NCBI GenBank assembly: GCA_002929055.1
Contig: PERY01000003.1
Coordinates: 62,001-126,000, forward strand
Length of the DNA: 64,000 nt
Reading direction: 5' to 3'
Origin: Methylocystis sp.
GTDB taxonomy: Bacteria > Pseudomonadota > Alphaproteobacteria > Rhizobiales > Beijerinckiaceae
Program-made: the position numbers and the translations under genes
Notes under the pieces: model-generated
The model's input: only the letters and a program-made list of their open reading frames with translations
Told to the model about the DNA's origin: nothing
Database searches by the model: none
In this document: positions 29,366 through 37,673 of the stretch, piece after piece
Position numbering within the stretch: the first letter of the stretch is position 1
Layout: the number at the start of each line of letters is the position of its first letter

Positions 29366-30654
29366 CACTCGTGCCGCAGCGCTTCGATCGGATCGAGCGA
29401 GGCGGCTTTCCATGCGGGATAGATCGATGCGAGCACCGCGATGACGAGCGTCATGCCGACAATCGTGGTCACCTCGCGCGAGTCGACGATGGCCGGCAGC
29501 CGGGAGAGGAAGTAGAATTCCGCCGGAAACAGGTTGGCGTCGAAAGCCTTGTTGAGGAAGACGCGAATCGAATCGAGATTTTCCGCAATCAGCAGGCCGA
29601 GCAGGAAGCCCGCGATCGTCCCCACAACGCCGATCGACGCGCCGATGATGAGAAAGACCCGCAAGACGGAGCCGCGCGAGGCGCCCATGGTGCGCAGAAT
29701 CGCAATGTCGCGCGTCTTGTCCTTCACCAGCATGGTCAGGCCGGAGATGATGTTGAAGGCCGCGACGATGACGATGAGGGTGAGGATGATGAAGAGGATG
29801 TTCTTCTCGACCTGCAGCGTCTCGAAGAAGGTCTTGTTGCGCTGGCGCCAGTCCGTGACCATCAGCGGCCGCGTGACCGCCTTTTCGAGATTGATGCGGA
29901 AGGCGTCCATCTTCTCGGGATCGTCGACGAAGGCCTCGATGACCGTCGCCTCCTTGTCCCGGTTGAAGAACATCTGCGCCTCTGCGAGCGGCATATAGAC
30001 GAACACATTGTCGAATTCCGACATGCCGATCGAGAATATGGCCGTGACCGAATAGGCCTTGATGCGCGGCGCGACGCCGAATGGCGTCTGCGCGCCCTTG
30101 GCGATGAGAAGGCTGACCTTGTCGCCCACGGAAACGCCGAGTGTCTCGGCGAGGCGCTGACCGATCGCGACCCCCTCGCCCTTGTCAAAGCCCGCAAGCG
30201 CGCCGGTCTTCACATTGCCGGCGATGCCGGGGAGGCGGACGAGATCCTGCTCGCGCACGCCGCGCACGAGCACGCCCGACTGTCCGAACTGCGTGGAGAT
30301 TCCGGCCGCGCCCTCGACCATCGGAATGGCGAGCTTCACGCCCGGCATCTGCGCGGTTCTGTTGGTGACCGCCTCCCAGTCGGTGAAGGGCGTCTCGACG
30401 GCCTGCAAGAATGCATGGCCGTTGATGCCCATGATCTTGTCCATCAGCTCGCGATGGAAACCGTTCATCACCGAGGTGACGACAATGAGCGTCGCGACGC
30501 CGAGCATGATTCCGGCGAAGGAGAAGCCGGCGATGACGGAGACGAAGCCGTCGGCGCGGCGCGCGCGCAGATAGCGCAGAGCCACCATCCACTCGAAGGG
30601 CGAGAAGGCCCCGGCGCCTTTCGCCGGGGCGGAGACGGCTCCGCTCTCGCTCAT
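29365..30654 (-). CDS. lolC: Lipoprotein-releasing ABC transporter permease LolC/LolE
   Basis: The 429-residue inner membrane protein has four membrane helices: one near residue 45 ([20 protein letters not shown]) and three in the C-terminal third, with a large periplasmic domain between (about 70-290). The N-terminal [21 protein letters not shown] is typical of the LolC/LolE family. With a single permease gene here the complex is probably a homodimer (LolF-type arrangement) with LolD. Its start overlaps the proS stop by four bases and its stop overlaps the lolD start. Confidence 0.94.
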   Translation of the reverse strand: MSESGAVSAPAKGAGAFSPFEWMVALRYLRARRADGFVSVIAGFSFAGIMLGVATLIVVTSVMNGFHRELMDKIMGINGHAFLQAVETPFTDWEAVTNRTAQMPGVKLAIPMVEGAAGISTQFGQSGVLVRGVREQDLVRLPGIAGNVKTGALAGFDKGEGVAIGQRLAETLGVSVGDKVSLLIAKGAQTPFGVAPRIKAYSVTAIFSIGMSEFDNVFVYMPLAEAQMFFNRDKEATVIEAFVDDPEKMDAFRINLEKAVTRPLMVTDWRQRNKTFFETLQVEKNILFIILTLIVIVAAFNIISGLTMLVKDKTRDIAILRTMGASRGSVLRVFLIIGASIGVVGTIAGFLLGLLIAENLDSIRVFLNKAFDANLFPAEFYFLSRLPAIVDSREVTTIVGMTLVIAVLASIYPAWKAASLDPIEALRHE

Positions 30655-31994
30655 GCGCCCGCCTGCTTCGCCGCATCGACGATGCGTGCGACGGCGTCGG
30701 CGGGCGCGAGCAACTCGCGCTCGCCGGTCTTGCGGCGCTTCACTTCCACCCGCCCCTCGGCGAGGCCCTTCGGCCCGACGAGTATCTGCCAGGGCAGACC
30801 GATGAGATCGAGCGTGGCGAACTTCGCGCCAGGCCGTTTGTCGCGGTCGTCATGCAGCACGTCGAGCCCGGCGTTTTCGAGCTGCTCCACGAGTTCACCG
30901 CAGACCTTGTCCGTCGCCGCGTCGCCGATCTTGAGATCAGCGACGCCGACATAGAACGGCGCGACCGACTCGGGCCAGACGATGCCATTGTCGTCATGGC
31001 CCGCCTCGATGAGGGCGGCGACAAGACGCGAGGGGCCGATGCCGTAGGAACCCATCTGCACCACGACCTCCTTGCCGTCCGGGCCGTTCACCACAGCCTT
31101 CATCGGTTCGGAATACTTTGTGCCGAAGTAGAAAATATGGCCGACCTCGATGCCGCGCGCGGAGACTTTGGCCGCATCCGGCACGGCGGCGAAGGCGTTC
31201 GCGTCATGCATCTCGCTCGTCGCTGCGTAGCGGCTGGTCCACTGGCCGACAATGCCCTCCAGCGCCGCCGCATCGTCGAAATCGACATCGGCGGGCGGCG
31301 GCGGGAAGGTGAGGAAGTCCTTGTGGCAGAAGACCTCGCTCTCGCCGGTGTCGGCCAGAATGATGAATTCATGCGAGAGATTGCCGCCGATCGGGCCCGA
31401 TTCCGCCGCCATCGGAATGGCGGTGAGCCCCATGCGCGCGAAGGTGCGCAGATAGGCCACGAACATGCGGTTGTATGAGTGGCGGCCGGCTTCCGCGGTG
31501 AGATCGAAGGAATAGGCGTCCTTCATCAGGAATTCGCGCGAGCGCATGACGCCGAAGCGCGGGCGCACCTCGTCGCGGAACTTCCACTGGATGTGATAGA
31601 GATTGAGCGGCAGATCCTTGTAGGAGCGCACATAGGCGCGGAATATCTCCGTGATCATCTCCTCATTGGTCGGACCGAACAGCATCTCGCGCTCGTGCCG
31701 GTCCTTGATGCGCAGCATCTCCTTGCCATAGGCGTCGTAACGGCCGGATTCGCGCCACAGGTCCGCCGACTGGATCACCGGCATGAGGCATTCGATGGCC
31801 CCGGCGCGGTTCTGCTCCTCGCGGATGATGCGGGTGATGTTGTTGAGGACTTTGAGGCCCAGCGGCAGCCAGGCGTAGATGCCCGCCGATTCCTGCCGGA
31901 TCATGCCCGCCCGCAGCATCAGCCGGTGCGAGACGATTTCGGCTTCTTTCGGCGTCTCGCGCAGGATGGGCAGGAAATAGCGGGACAGGCGCAT
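30651..31994 (-). CDS. proS: Prolyl-tRNA synthetase, short alphaproteobacterial form
   Basis: ProS charges tRNA-Pro with proline. The 447-residue enzyme has class II motif 1 ([16 protein letters not shown]), motif 2 ([21 protein letters not shown], split here by PRFG) and motif 3 ([16 protein letters not shown]), plus the anticodon-binding C-terminus. The large editing insertion between motifs 2 and 3 found in E. coli is absent, as usual for alphaproteobacteria. [10 protein letters not shown] is taken as the start (31994). It heads the proS-lolC-lolD operon. Confidence 0.96.
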   Translation of the reverse strand: MRLSRYFLPILRETPKEAEIVSHRLMLRAGMIRQESAGIYAWLPLGLKVLNNITRIIREEQNRAGAIECLMPVIQSADLWRESGRYDAYGKEMLRIKDRHEREMLFGPTNEEMITEIFRAYVRSYKDLPLNLYHIQWKFRDEVRPRFGVMRSREFLMKDAYSFDLTAEAGRHSYNRMFVAYLRTFARMGLTAIPMAAESGPIGGNLSHEFIILADTGESEVFCHKDFLTFPPPPADVDFDDAAALEGIVGQWTSRYAATSEMHDANAFAAVPDAAKVSARGIEVGHIFYFGTKYSEPMKAVVNGPDGKEVVVQMGSYGIGPSRLVAALIEAGHDDNGIVWPESVAPFYVGVADLKIGDAATDKVCGELVEQLENAGLDVLHDDRDKRPGAKFATLDLIGLPWQILVGPKGLAEGRVEVKRRKTGERELLAPADAVARIVDAAKQAGA

Positions 31995-32142
31995 GGGGGC
32001 TTCCACTCACGAATCGAAGGAGGACGAGCATAGCGGCGGCTCGCAGGCGGTTGAAGCGCCTGCGGCTTCAAAAGGCAAGGGCGCGGCCCCCCTTTCCTTT
32101 TCCGCCGCCTTGCGCCATGTCGGGGCGGATCAGGAGAAGAGC

Positions 32143-32427
32143 ATGGCAGAGGAAGGCGCGGCCGTGCGGCACAACCCCGCGAAAAGCCGCTTCGAGCTCG
32201 AGATGGACGGTGCGCTGGCGCTGGCCGAATATGTGCTCGAGGACGGGGTGATGACCTTCACCCACACAGAGTCGCCCCCAGCCCTGCAGGGCCGCGGCGC
32301 CGCCTCGAAGCTGATCCACGGCGCGCTCGTCTCGGCGCGGGAACAGGGCCTGAAGGTGCGGGCGACCTGCTCTTTCGTGGTCGCCTATCTGAAGCGGCAC
32401 CGGGAGTTTTCGGATTTGGAGGCCTAG
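32143..32427 (+). CDS. Small GNAT-like acetyltransferase (YjdJ type)
   Basis: The 94-residue protein is of the minimal GCN5-related N-acetyltransferase type. Its core is [19 protein letters not shown], then [20 protein letters not shown] (acetyl-CoA loop QGRGAA) and [20 protein letters not shown] at the end. These mini-GNATs have few known substrates. AGGAGAAGAGC directly before ATG 32143 fixes the start; the open frame further upstream overlaps the proS promoter. It lies 70 bases before thyA on the same strand. Confidence 0.85.
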   Translation: MAEEGAAVRHNPAKSRFELEMDGALALAEYVLEDGVMTFTHTESPPALQGRGAASKLIHGALVSAREQGLKVRATCSFVVAYLKRHREFSDLEA

Positions 32428-32497
32428 AGCCAGCGCTTTCCCCAAGGATTTGGCCCAGCCCGCGGGACTCGCGCGCACTCAGCGGTTAAATCGTTCG

Positions 32498-33304
32498 ATG
32501 CGCCAATATCTCGACCTTCTCGACAAAATCCTGCGCGAGGGCGTCCGCAAGGAGGACCGCACGGGAACGGGGACGCTCTCCCTCTTCGGCCATCAGATGC
32601 GGTTCGACCTCTCGGAGGGCTTCCCGCTGGTCACCACCAAGCGGGTGCATCTGAAGTCGGTGATCCACGAATTGCTCTGGTTCCTGAAGGGCGAGACCAA
32701 TATCGGCTATCTGCGCGAGAACGGTGTCACCATCTGGGACGAATGGGCAGATGCGAACGGCGATCTCGGCCCCGTCTATGGCTCGCAATGGCGCGCATGG
32801 CCTGCGCCTGGCGGCGAGACCATCGACCAGATCTCCTGGCTGATCGAGGAAATCCGGCGCAATCCGTTTTCACGCAGGCTGATCGTCAGCGCGTGGAACC
32901 CGGCCGAGATCGACAAGATGGCGCTGGCCCCCTGCCATTGCCTGTTCCAGTTCCATGTGGCGGAGATCGACGGCCAGAAGCGCCTGTCCTGCCAGCTTTA
33001 CCAGCGCTCTGCCGACGTCTTTCTGGGCGTGCCCTTCAATATCGCGAGCTATGCGCTGCTCACGCATATGATCGCGCAGGTGACGGGCTGCGTTCCGGGC
33101 GACTTCGTGCACAGCTTCGGCGACGCGCATCTCTATCTTAACCATCTGGAGCAGGCGCGGCTGCAGCTCTCGCGAACGCCAAAGGCCCTGCCCCGCCTCG
33201 CGCTGAACCCGGCCGCGACCTCGCTCTTCGACTTCCGCTACGAGGACATTGTGATCGAAGGCTATGATCCCTGGCCGGCCATCGCCGCGCCGATTGCGGT
33301 GTGA
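32498..33304 (+). CDS. thyA: Thymidylate synthase ThyA
   Basis: ThyA methylates dUMP to dTMP using methylene-tetrahydrofolate, releasing dihydrofolate. The 268-residue product has [31 protein letters not shown], the catalytic cysteine in [33 protein letters not shown] and the dUMP-binding [22 protein letters not shown] is the normal N-terminus (32498). folA follows at once, recycling the dihydrofolate that ThyA makes. Confidence 0.97.
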   Translation: MRQYLDLLDKILREGVRKEDRTGTGTLSLFGHQMRFDLSEGFPLVTTKRVHLKSVIHELLWFLKGETNIGYLRENGVTIWDEWADANGDLGPVYGSQWRAWPAPGGETIDQISWLIEEIRRNPFSRRLIVSAWNPAEIDKMALAPCHCLFQFHVAEIDGQKRLSCQLYQRSADVFLGVPFNIASYALLTHMIAQVTGCVPGDFVHSFGDAHLYLNHLEQARLQLSRTPKALPRLALNPAATSLFDFRYEDIVIEGYDPWPAIAAPIAV

Positions 33305-33309
33305 GTCCA

Positions 33310-33837
33310 ATGCATCCGAAACTCGTCGCCGTGGTGGCGCGCTCGCAGAATGGAGTCATCGGCGTCGGCAACGAACTGCCGTGGCGCCTCTCGAGCGACC
33401 TCAAGCGCTACAAGGCGCGCACCTGGGGCAAACCCATGATCATGGGCCGGCGCACCTGGGAGTCGATCGGCCGCCCGTTGCCGGGCCGTGAGAGCGTCGT
33501 CGTCACGCGCCGCACTGGCTATGAGGCGCCCGGCGCCCATGTCGCTGCGAGCCTCGCCGAATCGCTCGACATCGCCCGCCGCCTCGCGGGCGAGATGGGC
33601 GCGGACGAAATCATCGTTGCGGGAGGCGAGGAAATCTACCGCGCCTTGCTCGACGAGACCGACATCATCGAACTGACCGAGGTTGCGCTCGACATCCCCG
33701 GAGACGCGCATTTCCCTGCGCTCGATCCCGGGGAATGGCAGGAAATCGCCCGCGAAACGCCGCTCCGGGGCGAGAAGGACGACGCCGACTTCGTCTATGT
33801 GACGCTGCGCCGCCGCCGCCAAGGGGAGGCGAAATAA
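33310..33837 (+). CDS. folA: Dihydrofolate reductase
   Basis: The 175-residue enzyme reduces dihydrofolate to tetrahydrofolate with NADPH. Family motifs are LVAVVARSQNGVIGVGNELPW, the NADPH-binding KPMIMGRRTWESIGRPLPGR, and IIVAGGEEIYRALL. ATG 33310 lies five bases after thyA; a GTG at 33301 that overlaps the thyA stop is in the same frame. Length is typical of chromosomal DHFR. Coupling with thyA is functional, since ThyA produces the substrate. Confidence 0.96.
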   Translation: MHPKLVAVVARSQNGVIGVGNELPWRLSSDLKRYKARTWGKPMIMGRRTWESIGRPLPGRESVVVTRRTGYEAPGAHVAASLAESLDIARRLAGEMGADEIIVAGGEEIYRALLDETDIIELTEVALDIPGDAHFPALDPGEWQEIARETPLRGEKDDADFVYVTLRRRRQGEAK

Positions 33838-33913
33838 GGGACAAAGACCAGTTGCGGCGACGGCGCGCACTGGCTATAAGGCCCCTCGAAAGCGGCCCGT
33901 GCGGCCGCTGGAT

Positions 33914-33990
33914 CGGAGTGTAGCGCAGCCTGGTAGCGCACCTCGTTCGGGACGAGGGGGTCGGAGGTTCGAATCCTCTCACTCCGACCA
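33914..33990 (+). tRNA. tRNA-Pro (anticodon CGG)
   Basis: A 77-base cloverleaf: acceptor CGGAGTG/CACTCCG, D-arm GCGCAGCCTGGTAGCGC, anticodon stem CCTCG/CGAGG around TTCGGGA with anticodon CGG at 33948-33950, T-arm with GGTTCGAATCC, and encoded CCA. It marks the left edge of a stretch of small, accessory-looking genes. Confidence 0.95.
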
Positions 33991-34152
33991 TTCTTCAAAG
34001 ATGATATTGAAATAGCTGGGGGCGCATGTGCGCGCCTGCCTCACGGAGCTTCCGGTAACTTGACTACCGACGCGTCCCCGATGCGCATCCTCATGAAGAT
34101 GATCGCTCATGAAGATGATTGGCCCTGCGCAGCACATTTGCTGCCCCCGGCG

Positions 34153-34341
34153 TCAACCGGCATCCTGCGCGCGTTTCGCTCTTCGTCTCTCTTGCGCCGC
34201 TCTGCCGATCGCAAAAAGCGCCCAGCCGACAAACAGAATGGAGCCGATCAAGAACTTTGTAAAAATGGCCATGTCGTGCAGCATAGCTACGCTAATCATC
34301 AAAATGACAGTGACAATCGTTACATATTTCATGTTCGTCAT
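34153..34341 (-). CDS. Small two-helix membrane protein (62 aa)
   Basis: The product starts MTNMKYVTIVTVILMISVAM, has two hydrophobic segments (residues 6-22 and about 28-48, FTKFLIGSILFVGWALFAIG) and a strongly basic C-terminus (AAQERRRAKRAQDAG). AGGGG lies six bases before the ATG on the minus strand, which supports real translation. I recognise no family. Its neighbour downstream in the window is the KGG-repeat gene, transcribed the same way 30 bases upstream. Confidence 0.6.
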   Translation of the reverse strand: MTNMKYVTIVTVILMISVAMLHDMAIFTKFLIGSILFVGWALFAIGRAAQERRRAKRAQDAG

Positions 34342-34370
34342 GCTGAGCCCCTAATGGAAAGTTGTCGTCT

Positions 34371-34634
34371 TTATTGATCGCTGCTGCGATTTCTGGTGGC
34401 CATTCCTCCTTTCCTACCCGCCTTTGCAGCGGCGTCGTGATCTCTCGCGAACGTCCGCTTTGTGGGATCGACGGCGAGGCCGCCCTTTCTCCCCGCTTCA
34501 GACGCGAGCTGTGCGTTGATCGAGAATGTCCTTTTCTCGGCGGGAACCGCGCTTCCGCCCTTCCTGGCGACCGAGCGCAGCAGCGCCGGATCCATCGAGG
34601 CGAAACCCCGCTTGCTCTTCTTAGGTTCGTTCAT
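34371..34634 (-). CDS. KGG-repeat stress protein (YciG/Con-10 type)
   Basis: The 87-residue basic protein has three KGG motifs (ARKGGSAV, GRKGGLAV, GRKGGMAT), each preceded by an alanine-rich helix turn and the FAxMD or RTF spacer typical of the YciG/GsiB-like KGG family. Such proteins are small, hydrophilic, and in several bacteria induced by general stress or needed for motility. The repeats are about 28 residues apart. The start is the first ATG (34634), with the AGCGGGAGC region upstream. Confidence 0.85.
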   Translation of the reverse strand: MNEPKKSKRGFASMDPALLRSVARKGGSAVPAEKRTFSINAQLASEAGRKGGLAVDPTKRTFARDHDAAAKAGRKGGMATRNRSSDQ

Positions 34635-35079
34635 TTGCTCCCGCTAATTCTCCAATTCAATTTGCTGCGCTTTAACTTAAGCCGATAATTCATGTTTCGT
34701 GAGTGTGACATATGGAAACATCAACCCAGACGAGAGAGCGATCAAAAGCCGCATGCGCCCGCCCTCACCGCCAGGGCGATGGGGGTTCCACTAATTTATC
34801 GTAAACGCTGATCTGCTACCGATTAGAGCGCCAGACGCCTTTAGGCGGCGGGGCGTTCATCCGCGTTAGTGAGTACGGAGTGCTCAAATCATGACGAGTG
34901 AGTCCGGAGCCTCTTGCCCAGGCCAGTCCGCCACCGAGACCGCGGAACGCGGCGACGATGGCGCCACGCGTCCCGCCCGGCAAGAATACGCCGCCCCGAC
35001 GTTCCGCCGCCTCCCTGTGCACCGCGCAACGCAACTCGGCAAGCCGACCCCGAGTTTCGACGGGCTCAACCCCGGCAGC
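34635..35079 (+). other. Intergenic region without a supported gene
   Basis: The first 100 bases are AT-rich and probably hold the KGG gene promoter. A 63-codon plus-strand frame at 34891-35082 (MTSESGASCPGQSATETAE) has no family resemblance and overlaps another open frame, so it is not called. The right end runs into the remnant of a sensor kinase. Confidence 0.4.
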
Positions 35080-35518
35080 TAAGGCGCGCGCCGCAGGCGG
35101 GCCGCCTCAGCCACACCAACATCACCGAGCGCAGGCAAGCCGAGGAGCGGCTTCTCGAAGCGACGGAGAAGCTGCGCAGGGCTGACAAGCGCAAGGACGA
35201 GTTCCTCGCGACGCTCGCGCACGAATTGCGCAATCCGCTGGCCGCAATGAGCAGCGCGACTTACGCGCTGGGGCGCGACCAGGCCGCTGCCGGACGCGGC
35301 GCGCTTTCAATTCTCTGCCCCACGTATTCACCCTCTTCACCCAGGCCAGCGGCGCCGACACGCATGGACCGGACGGGCTCGGCATTGGTCTCGCGCTGGC
35401 GAGGAGAATGGTTGAGTTGCACGCTGGGAAAATTGAGGCTCAGAGCGCGGGACCGGGCCAGGGGAGCACCTTCGTCGTTCGTCTGCCCATCGCCGCCGCT
35501 CACTGCGGCGCCGCATGA
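35080..35518 (+). pseudogene. Decayed sensor histidine kinase with internal deletion and frameshift
   Basis: Two kinase pieces lie in different frames. The first, near 35095-35290, ends a PAS domain and begins HisKA: LSHTNITERRQAEERLLEAT, then the H box [20 protein letters not shown]. The second, 35321-35518, holds the end of the ATPase domain: [13 protein letters not shown], the G2 box [17 protein letters not shown] and [12 protein letters not shown], ending in TGA. The N box and G1 box, about 130 residues of kinase, are missing between them, and the frame shifts by two. The 5' end before the PAS tail is also lost. This is a deletion derivative, not a functional gene. It resembles the intact kinase at 5141-6721 in type but is not a copy of it. 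Confidence 0.8.
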
Positions 35519-35620
35519 CTGGCCCTGCAAAGGCGGCGCGTCAGCAACGTGTAAGCTGTTTCTTTACCCCGATTGCCTACTTAAAACTTTACCGAGTTTC
35601 TTAACATCACGAGGCAAGTG

Positions 35621-35854
35621 ATGTCCGAGGATTTGAAAAGCAGCTGGATCGACGCAGCAAATGCGCGCCTCGCTTTGGCCGACAAGTTTTTCTGGTTTTC
35701 GCTTACGTTGACGGTGCTGGCTGGCGGGGTTGCGCAAGTGGCGCAGCATGCCTCCCAAAGGGAGGACATGCCGCGCCTCACGCTGGCTCAACCCAATGAA
35801 ACGCCCCGATCCTTCAAGATCGATCGCACCCCTACCGCGTCGATCAAGAGATAA
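35621..35854 (+). CDS. Small single-helix membrane protein (77 aa)
   Basis: The product starts MSEDLKSSWIDAANARLALA, has one hydrophobic helix (KFFWFSLTLTVLAGGVAQVA) and a polar C-terminal tail. GAGG lies six to nine bases before the ATG. An in-frame GTG lies just before it. No family is recognised. A GC-rich hairpin follows its stop codon, between it and the convergent gene at 35889. Confidence 0.55.
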   Translation: MSEDLKSSWIDAANARLALADKFFWFSLTLTVLAGGVAQVAQHASQREDMPRLTLAQPNETPRSFKIDRTPTASIKR

Positions 35855-35862
35855 GGGGAGAA

Positions 35863-35880
35863 GCCCGGCGTTCGCCGGGC
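35863..35880. terminator. Hairpin between convergent genes
   Basis: GCCCGGC and GCCGGGC (35863-35869 with 35874-35880) form a strong seven-pair stem with loop GTTC. It lies exactly between two convergent stop codons. No long T-run follows on either side, so termination would be weak or Rho-assisted. Confidence 0.5.
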
Positions 35881-35888
35881 CTCATTGG

Positions 35889-36272
35889 TCAGGGCGCGCC
35901 GCTCGAGAAGACCGGCGAGTTCTGGATGACGCCGGTGTTCTGATAGACGCCCGAACCATAGGCGCCCGAAACGGACTGGTTGACATTGGCCGTCGCCGAC
36001 CAGTTGCCGCCAAAGCCGGAGCGGATGTGGGTATTCCCCAGAGACGGCGTGTTCTGCACCACCTGCGCGTCCTGGGCGATGAGCGAATTGCGCACATTGC
36101 CGACGCTCTGCGACACGGTCGCATTGGCCGTCCAGTTCCCTCCGAACGGACCCGTATGGGTCGGGGCCGGCGCCGGGGTGGGCACGGGAACAGGGATGAA
36201 AATGACGCCGCCGGCCGAGGCGGCGCTGCCGGACAATGCCAGCGCCAAGGGAATGAGGAGAAGCTTACGCAT
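35889..36272 (-). CDS. Secreted two-repeat protein of unknown function (127 aa)
   Basis: The protein has a signal peptide (MRKLLLIPLALALSGSAASA), a short proline-rich linker (FIPVPVPTPAPAPTH) and two tandem repeats of about 42 residues. Each opens with FGGNW (FGGNWTANATVSQSVGN and FGGNWSATANVNQSVSG) and continues to a QNT motif (VVQNTPSLGN, VYQNTGVIQN). The N, Q, S and V-rich, cysteine-free repeats recall curli-like beta-solenoids, but the curlin spacing is not met. The ATG (36272) is followed by a clear signal; the frame continues upstream without one. It may be surface-exposed or secreted (inference). Confidence 0.7.
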   Translation of the reverse strand: MRKLLLIPLALALSGSAASAGGVIFIPVPVPTPAPAPTHTGPFGGNWTANATVSQSVGNVRNSLIAQDAQVVQNTPSLGNTHIRSGFGGNWSATANVNQSVSGAYGSGVYQNTGVIQNSPVFSSGAP

Positions 36273-36942
36273 GATGTGCCTCCGTCTGGAGTTGTTCGGC
36301 GCGATGGCCGACGACGCAGAAGTGGGCGAAGCGCGCAAATTCTGTAGCCATCCATATTGGGGCGGCGATCTACCTGTTCGGGGAGGTTCCCAAACCTGCC
36401 GGGCGCCCTCGCCTGCATCTGTCGCGCAGACGGACGCTTTTCCAGTCGCCGAGGAAAAATATATGATGCAGAAGGTTAGAAGGCCTCTTCAGGAGCCTCC
36501 CAAACTTCGCGCCCGGCTAGATGCTGGGCGCTCTTTTGCGGGCCGGGCAGGCTAACTGCGCCTGAAAGACAACCTAACAGGCAGGTAGACGCTCGATGCA
36601 GAACGGCCGGCGCCTTTACATCCGAGGTCGCCGGCCGCTTCTGGATCGACAACGGAAGAACGCCGTCGAAGGGAGGAATTTTGCGCTTCAGCTCCGGGGC
36701 CCGCGCAAACGAGGGACGAAACTGCATTCACCCGGACCGCGGAACTAAAGCGCTCCCGGCAATAATGAATCGCCTATGGTTAACGAATTCCTACCGACCG
36801 CCCGCTGGCGGGAAGCGCGCGCTCTTTGGCAGGCTTGCCGCTATCGGGGCCTCGGCGCTCGTCTAGATTAGGTGACAGTTGACTATCCAGGTTCCCCACT
36901 TCAGGCCCGGTCGCAAGACCGGGCTCTTTTTTGGGAAAATCG
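36273..36942 (+). other. Long intergenic region with an orphan terminator
   Basis: 670 bases without a supported gene. Open frames here (for example 36476-36727 on the minus strand) have no protein-like composition or family marks. The only clear element is the plus-strand terminator at 36905-36931, which has no plus-strand gene for more than 1 kb upstream, so an unannotated transcript may end here. Confidence 0.4.
36905..36931 (+). terminator. Orphan intrinsic terminator, plus strand
   Basis: An eight-pair stem GCCCGGTC/GACCGGGC (36905-36912 with 36917-36924) with a GCAA tetraloop is followed by TCTTTTTT. The U-tract is on the plus strand only, so it does not serve the convergent SDR gene. 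The nearest upstream plus-strand gene ends at 35854. Confidence 0.75.
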
Positions 36943-37665
36943 CTAGGCCGTGGCGCCCGCGTCTATCGTAAAGACCGCGCCGGTCACGTTCCTCGCCTTC
37001 TCGTCCATCAGAAACGAGACGGCGTTACCCACGTCTTCGGGCGCCGCGAGCCGGCGCAGGGCCGCGCGACCGGCGATCTTGGTGCGATCCCCCTCGTCCA
37101 GAGACGCCGTCATTTCCGTTTCGATGAAGCCCGGGGCGACGGCGTTGACGGTGATCCCCATGCGCCCGACTTCGCGCGCCAGTGATTTCGTGAAGCCAAC
37201 CAACGCCGCCTTCGTCGCCCCGTAGGCGGAAAGACCGCTGTATCCGGTTGAGGCGATGATGGAGGAGATGTTGACGATGCGGCCTCCCCCGGCCGACATC
37301 ATGTTGCGCACGACATATTTCGACAGAATGATGGGTGCGGTGACGTTGACCCGCGTGAGCATTTCGATCTGCGAATTATGCATCGTGCCGAGAAGACCCT
37401 CGGTCCCCAGACCTGCGTTGTTCACCAGGCCGTAGGGGGCGCCGAATTCTTTTTTCAACCGCAGCACAAAATCGGGGATCGCGTCGAGTTCCGAGAGATC
37501 GAGCGGCGCGAAGCAGAGCGCACCGTCGCTCTGGGAGACCGCCTCGCGAAGCTCATCAGTCTCGCGCCGCGCGACGGCGATGACATGAAAGCCGTCGGCG
37601 ACGAGACGCCTGGAGATGGCGAGCCCCAGACCGCGACTGCCGCCGGTGACGATTACGTTTCTCAT
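36943..37665 (-). CDS. Short-chain dehydrogenase, FabG-like ketoreductase
   Basis: The 240-residue classical SDR has the NADPH-binding TGGSRGLGLAISR, NNAG in GLVNNAGLG, catalytic Ser in VNISSIIAS, and the YxxxK pair in YGATKAALVGFTKSLAREV, ending GAVFTIDAGA. Arg residues just after the glycine loop (VARRE) suit NADPH. By family it would reduce a beta-ketoacyl group, probably on the ACP encoded two genes away. It ends the minus-strand set ACP-ligase-SDR; the gap to the ligase is eight bases. Confidence 0.9.
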   Translation of the reverse strand: MRNVIVTGGSRGLGLAISRRLVADGFHVIAVARRETDELREAVSQSDGALCFAPLDLSELDAIPDFVLRLKKEFGAPYGLVNNAGLGTEGLLGTMHNSQIEMLTRVNVTAPIILSKYVVRNMMSAGGGRIVNISSIIASTGYSGLSAYGATKAALVGFTKSLAREVGRMGITVNAVAPGFIETEMTASLDEGDRTKIAGRAALRRLAAPEDVGNAVSFLMDEKARNVTGAVFTIDAGATA

Positions 37666-37673
37666 GCTCTGGA

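Noticed and set aside
34891..35082. 63-codon plus-strand frame before the kinase remnant
   Set aside because: No family resemblance, no clear ribosome binding site, and overlapping frames are equally open.
33914..36942. tRNA-Pro as an integration site with flanking att repeats
   Set aside because: No copy of the tRNA 3' end is visible downstream and there is no integrase or other mobility gene.
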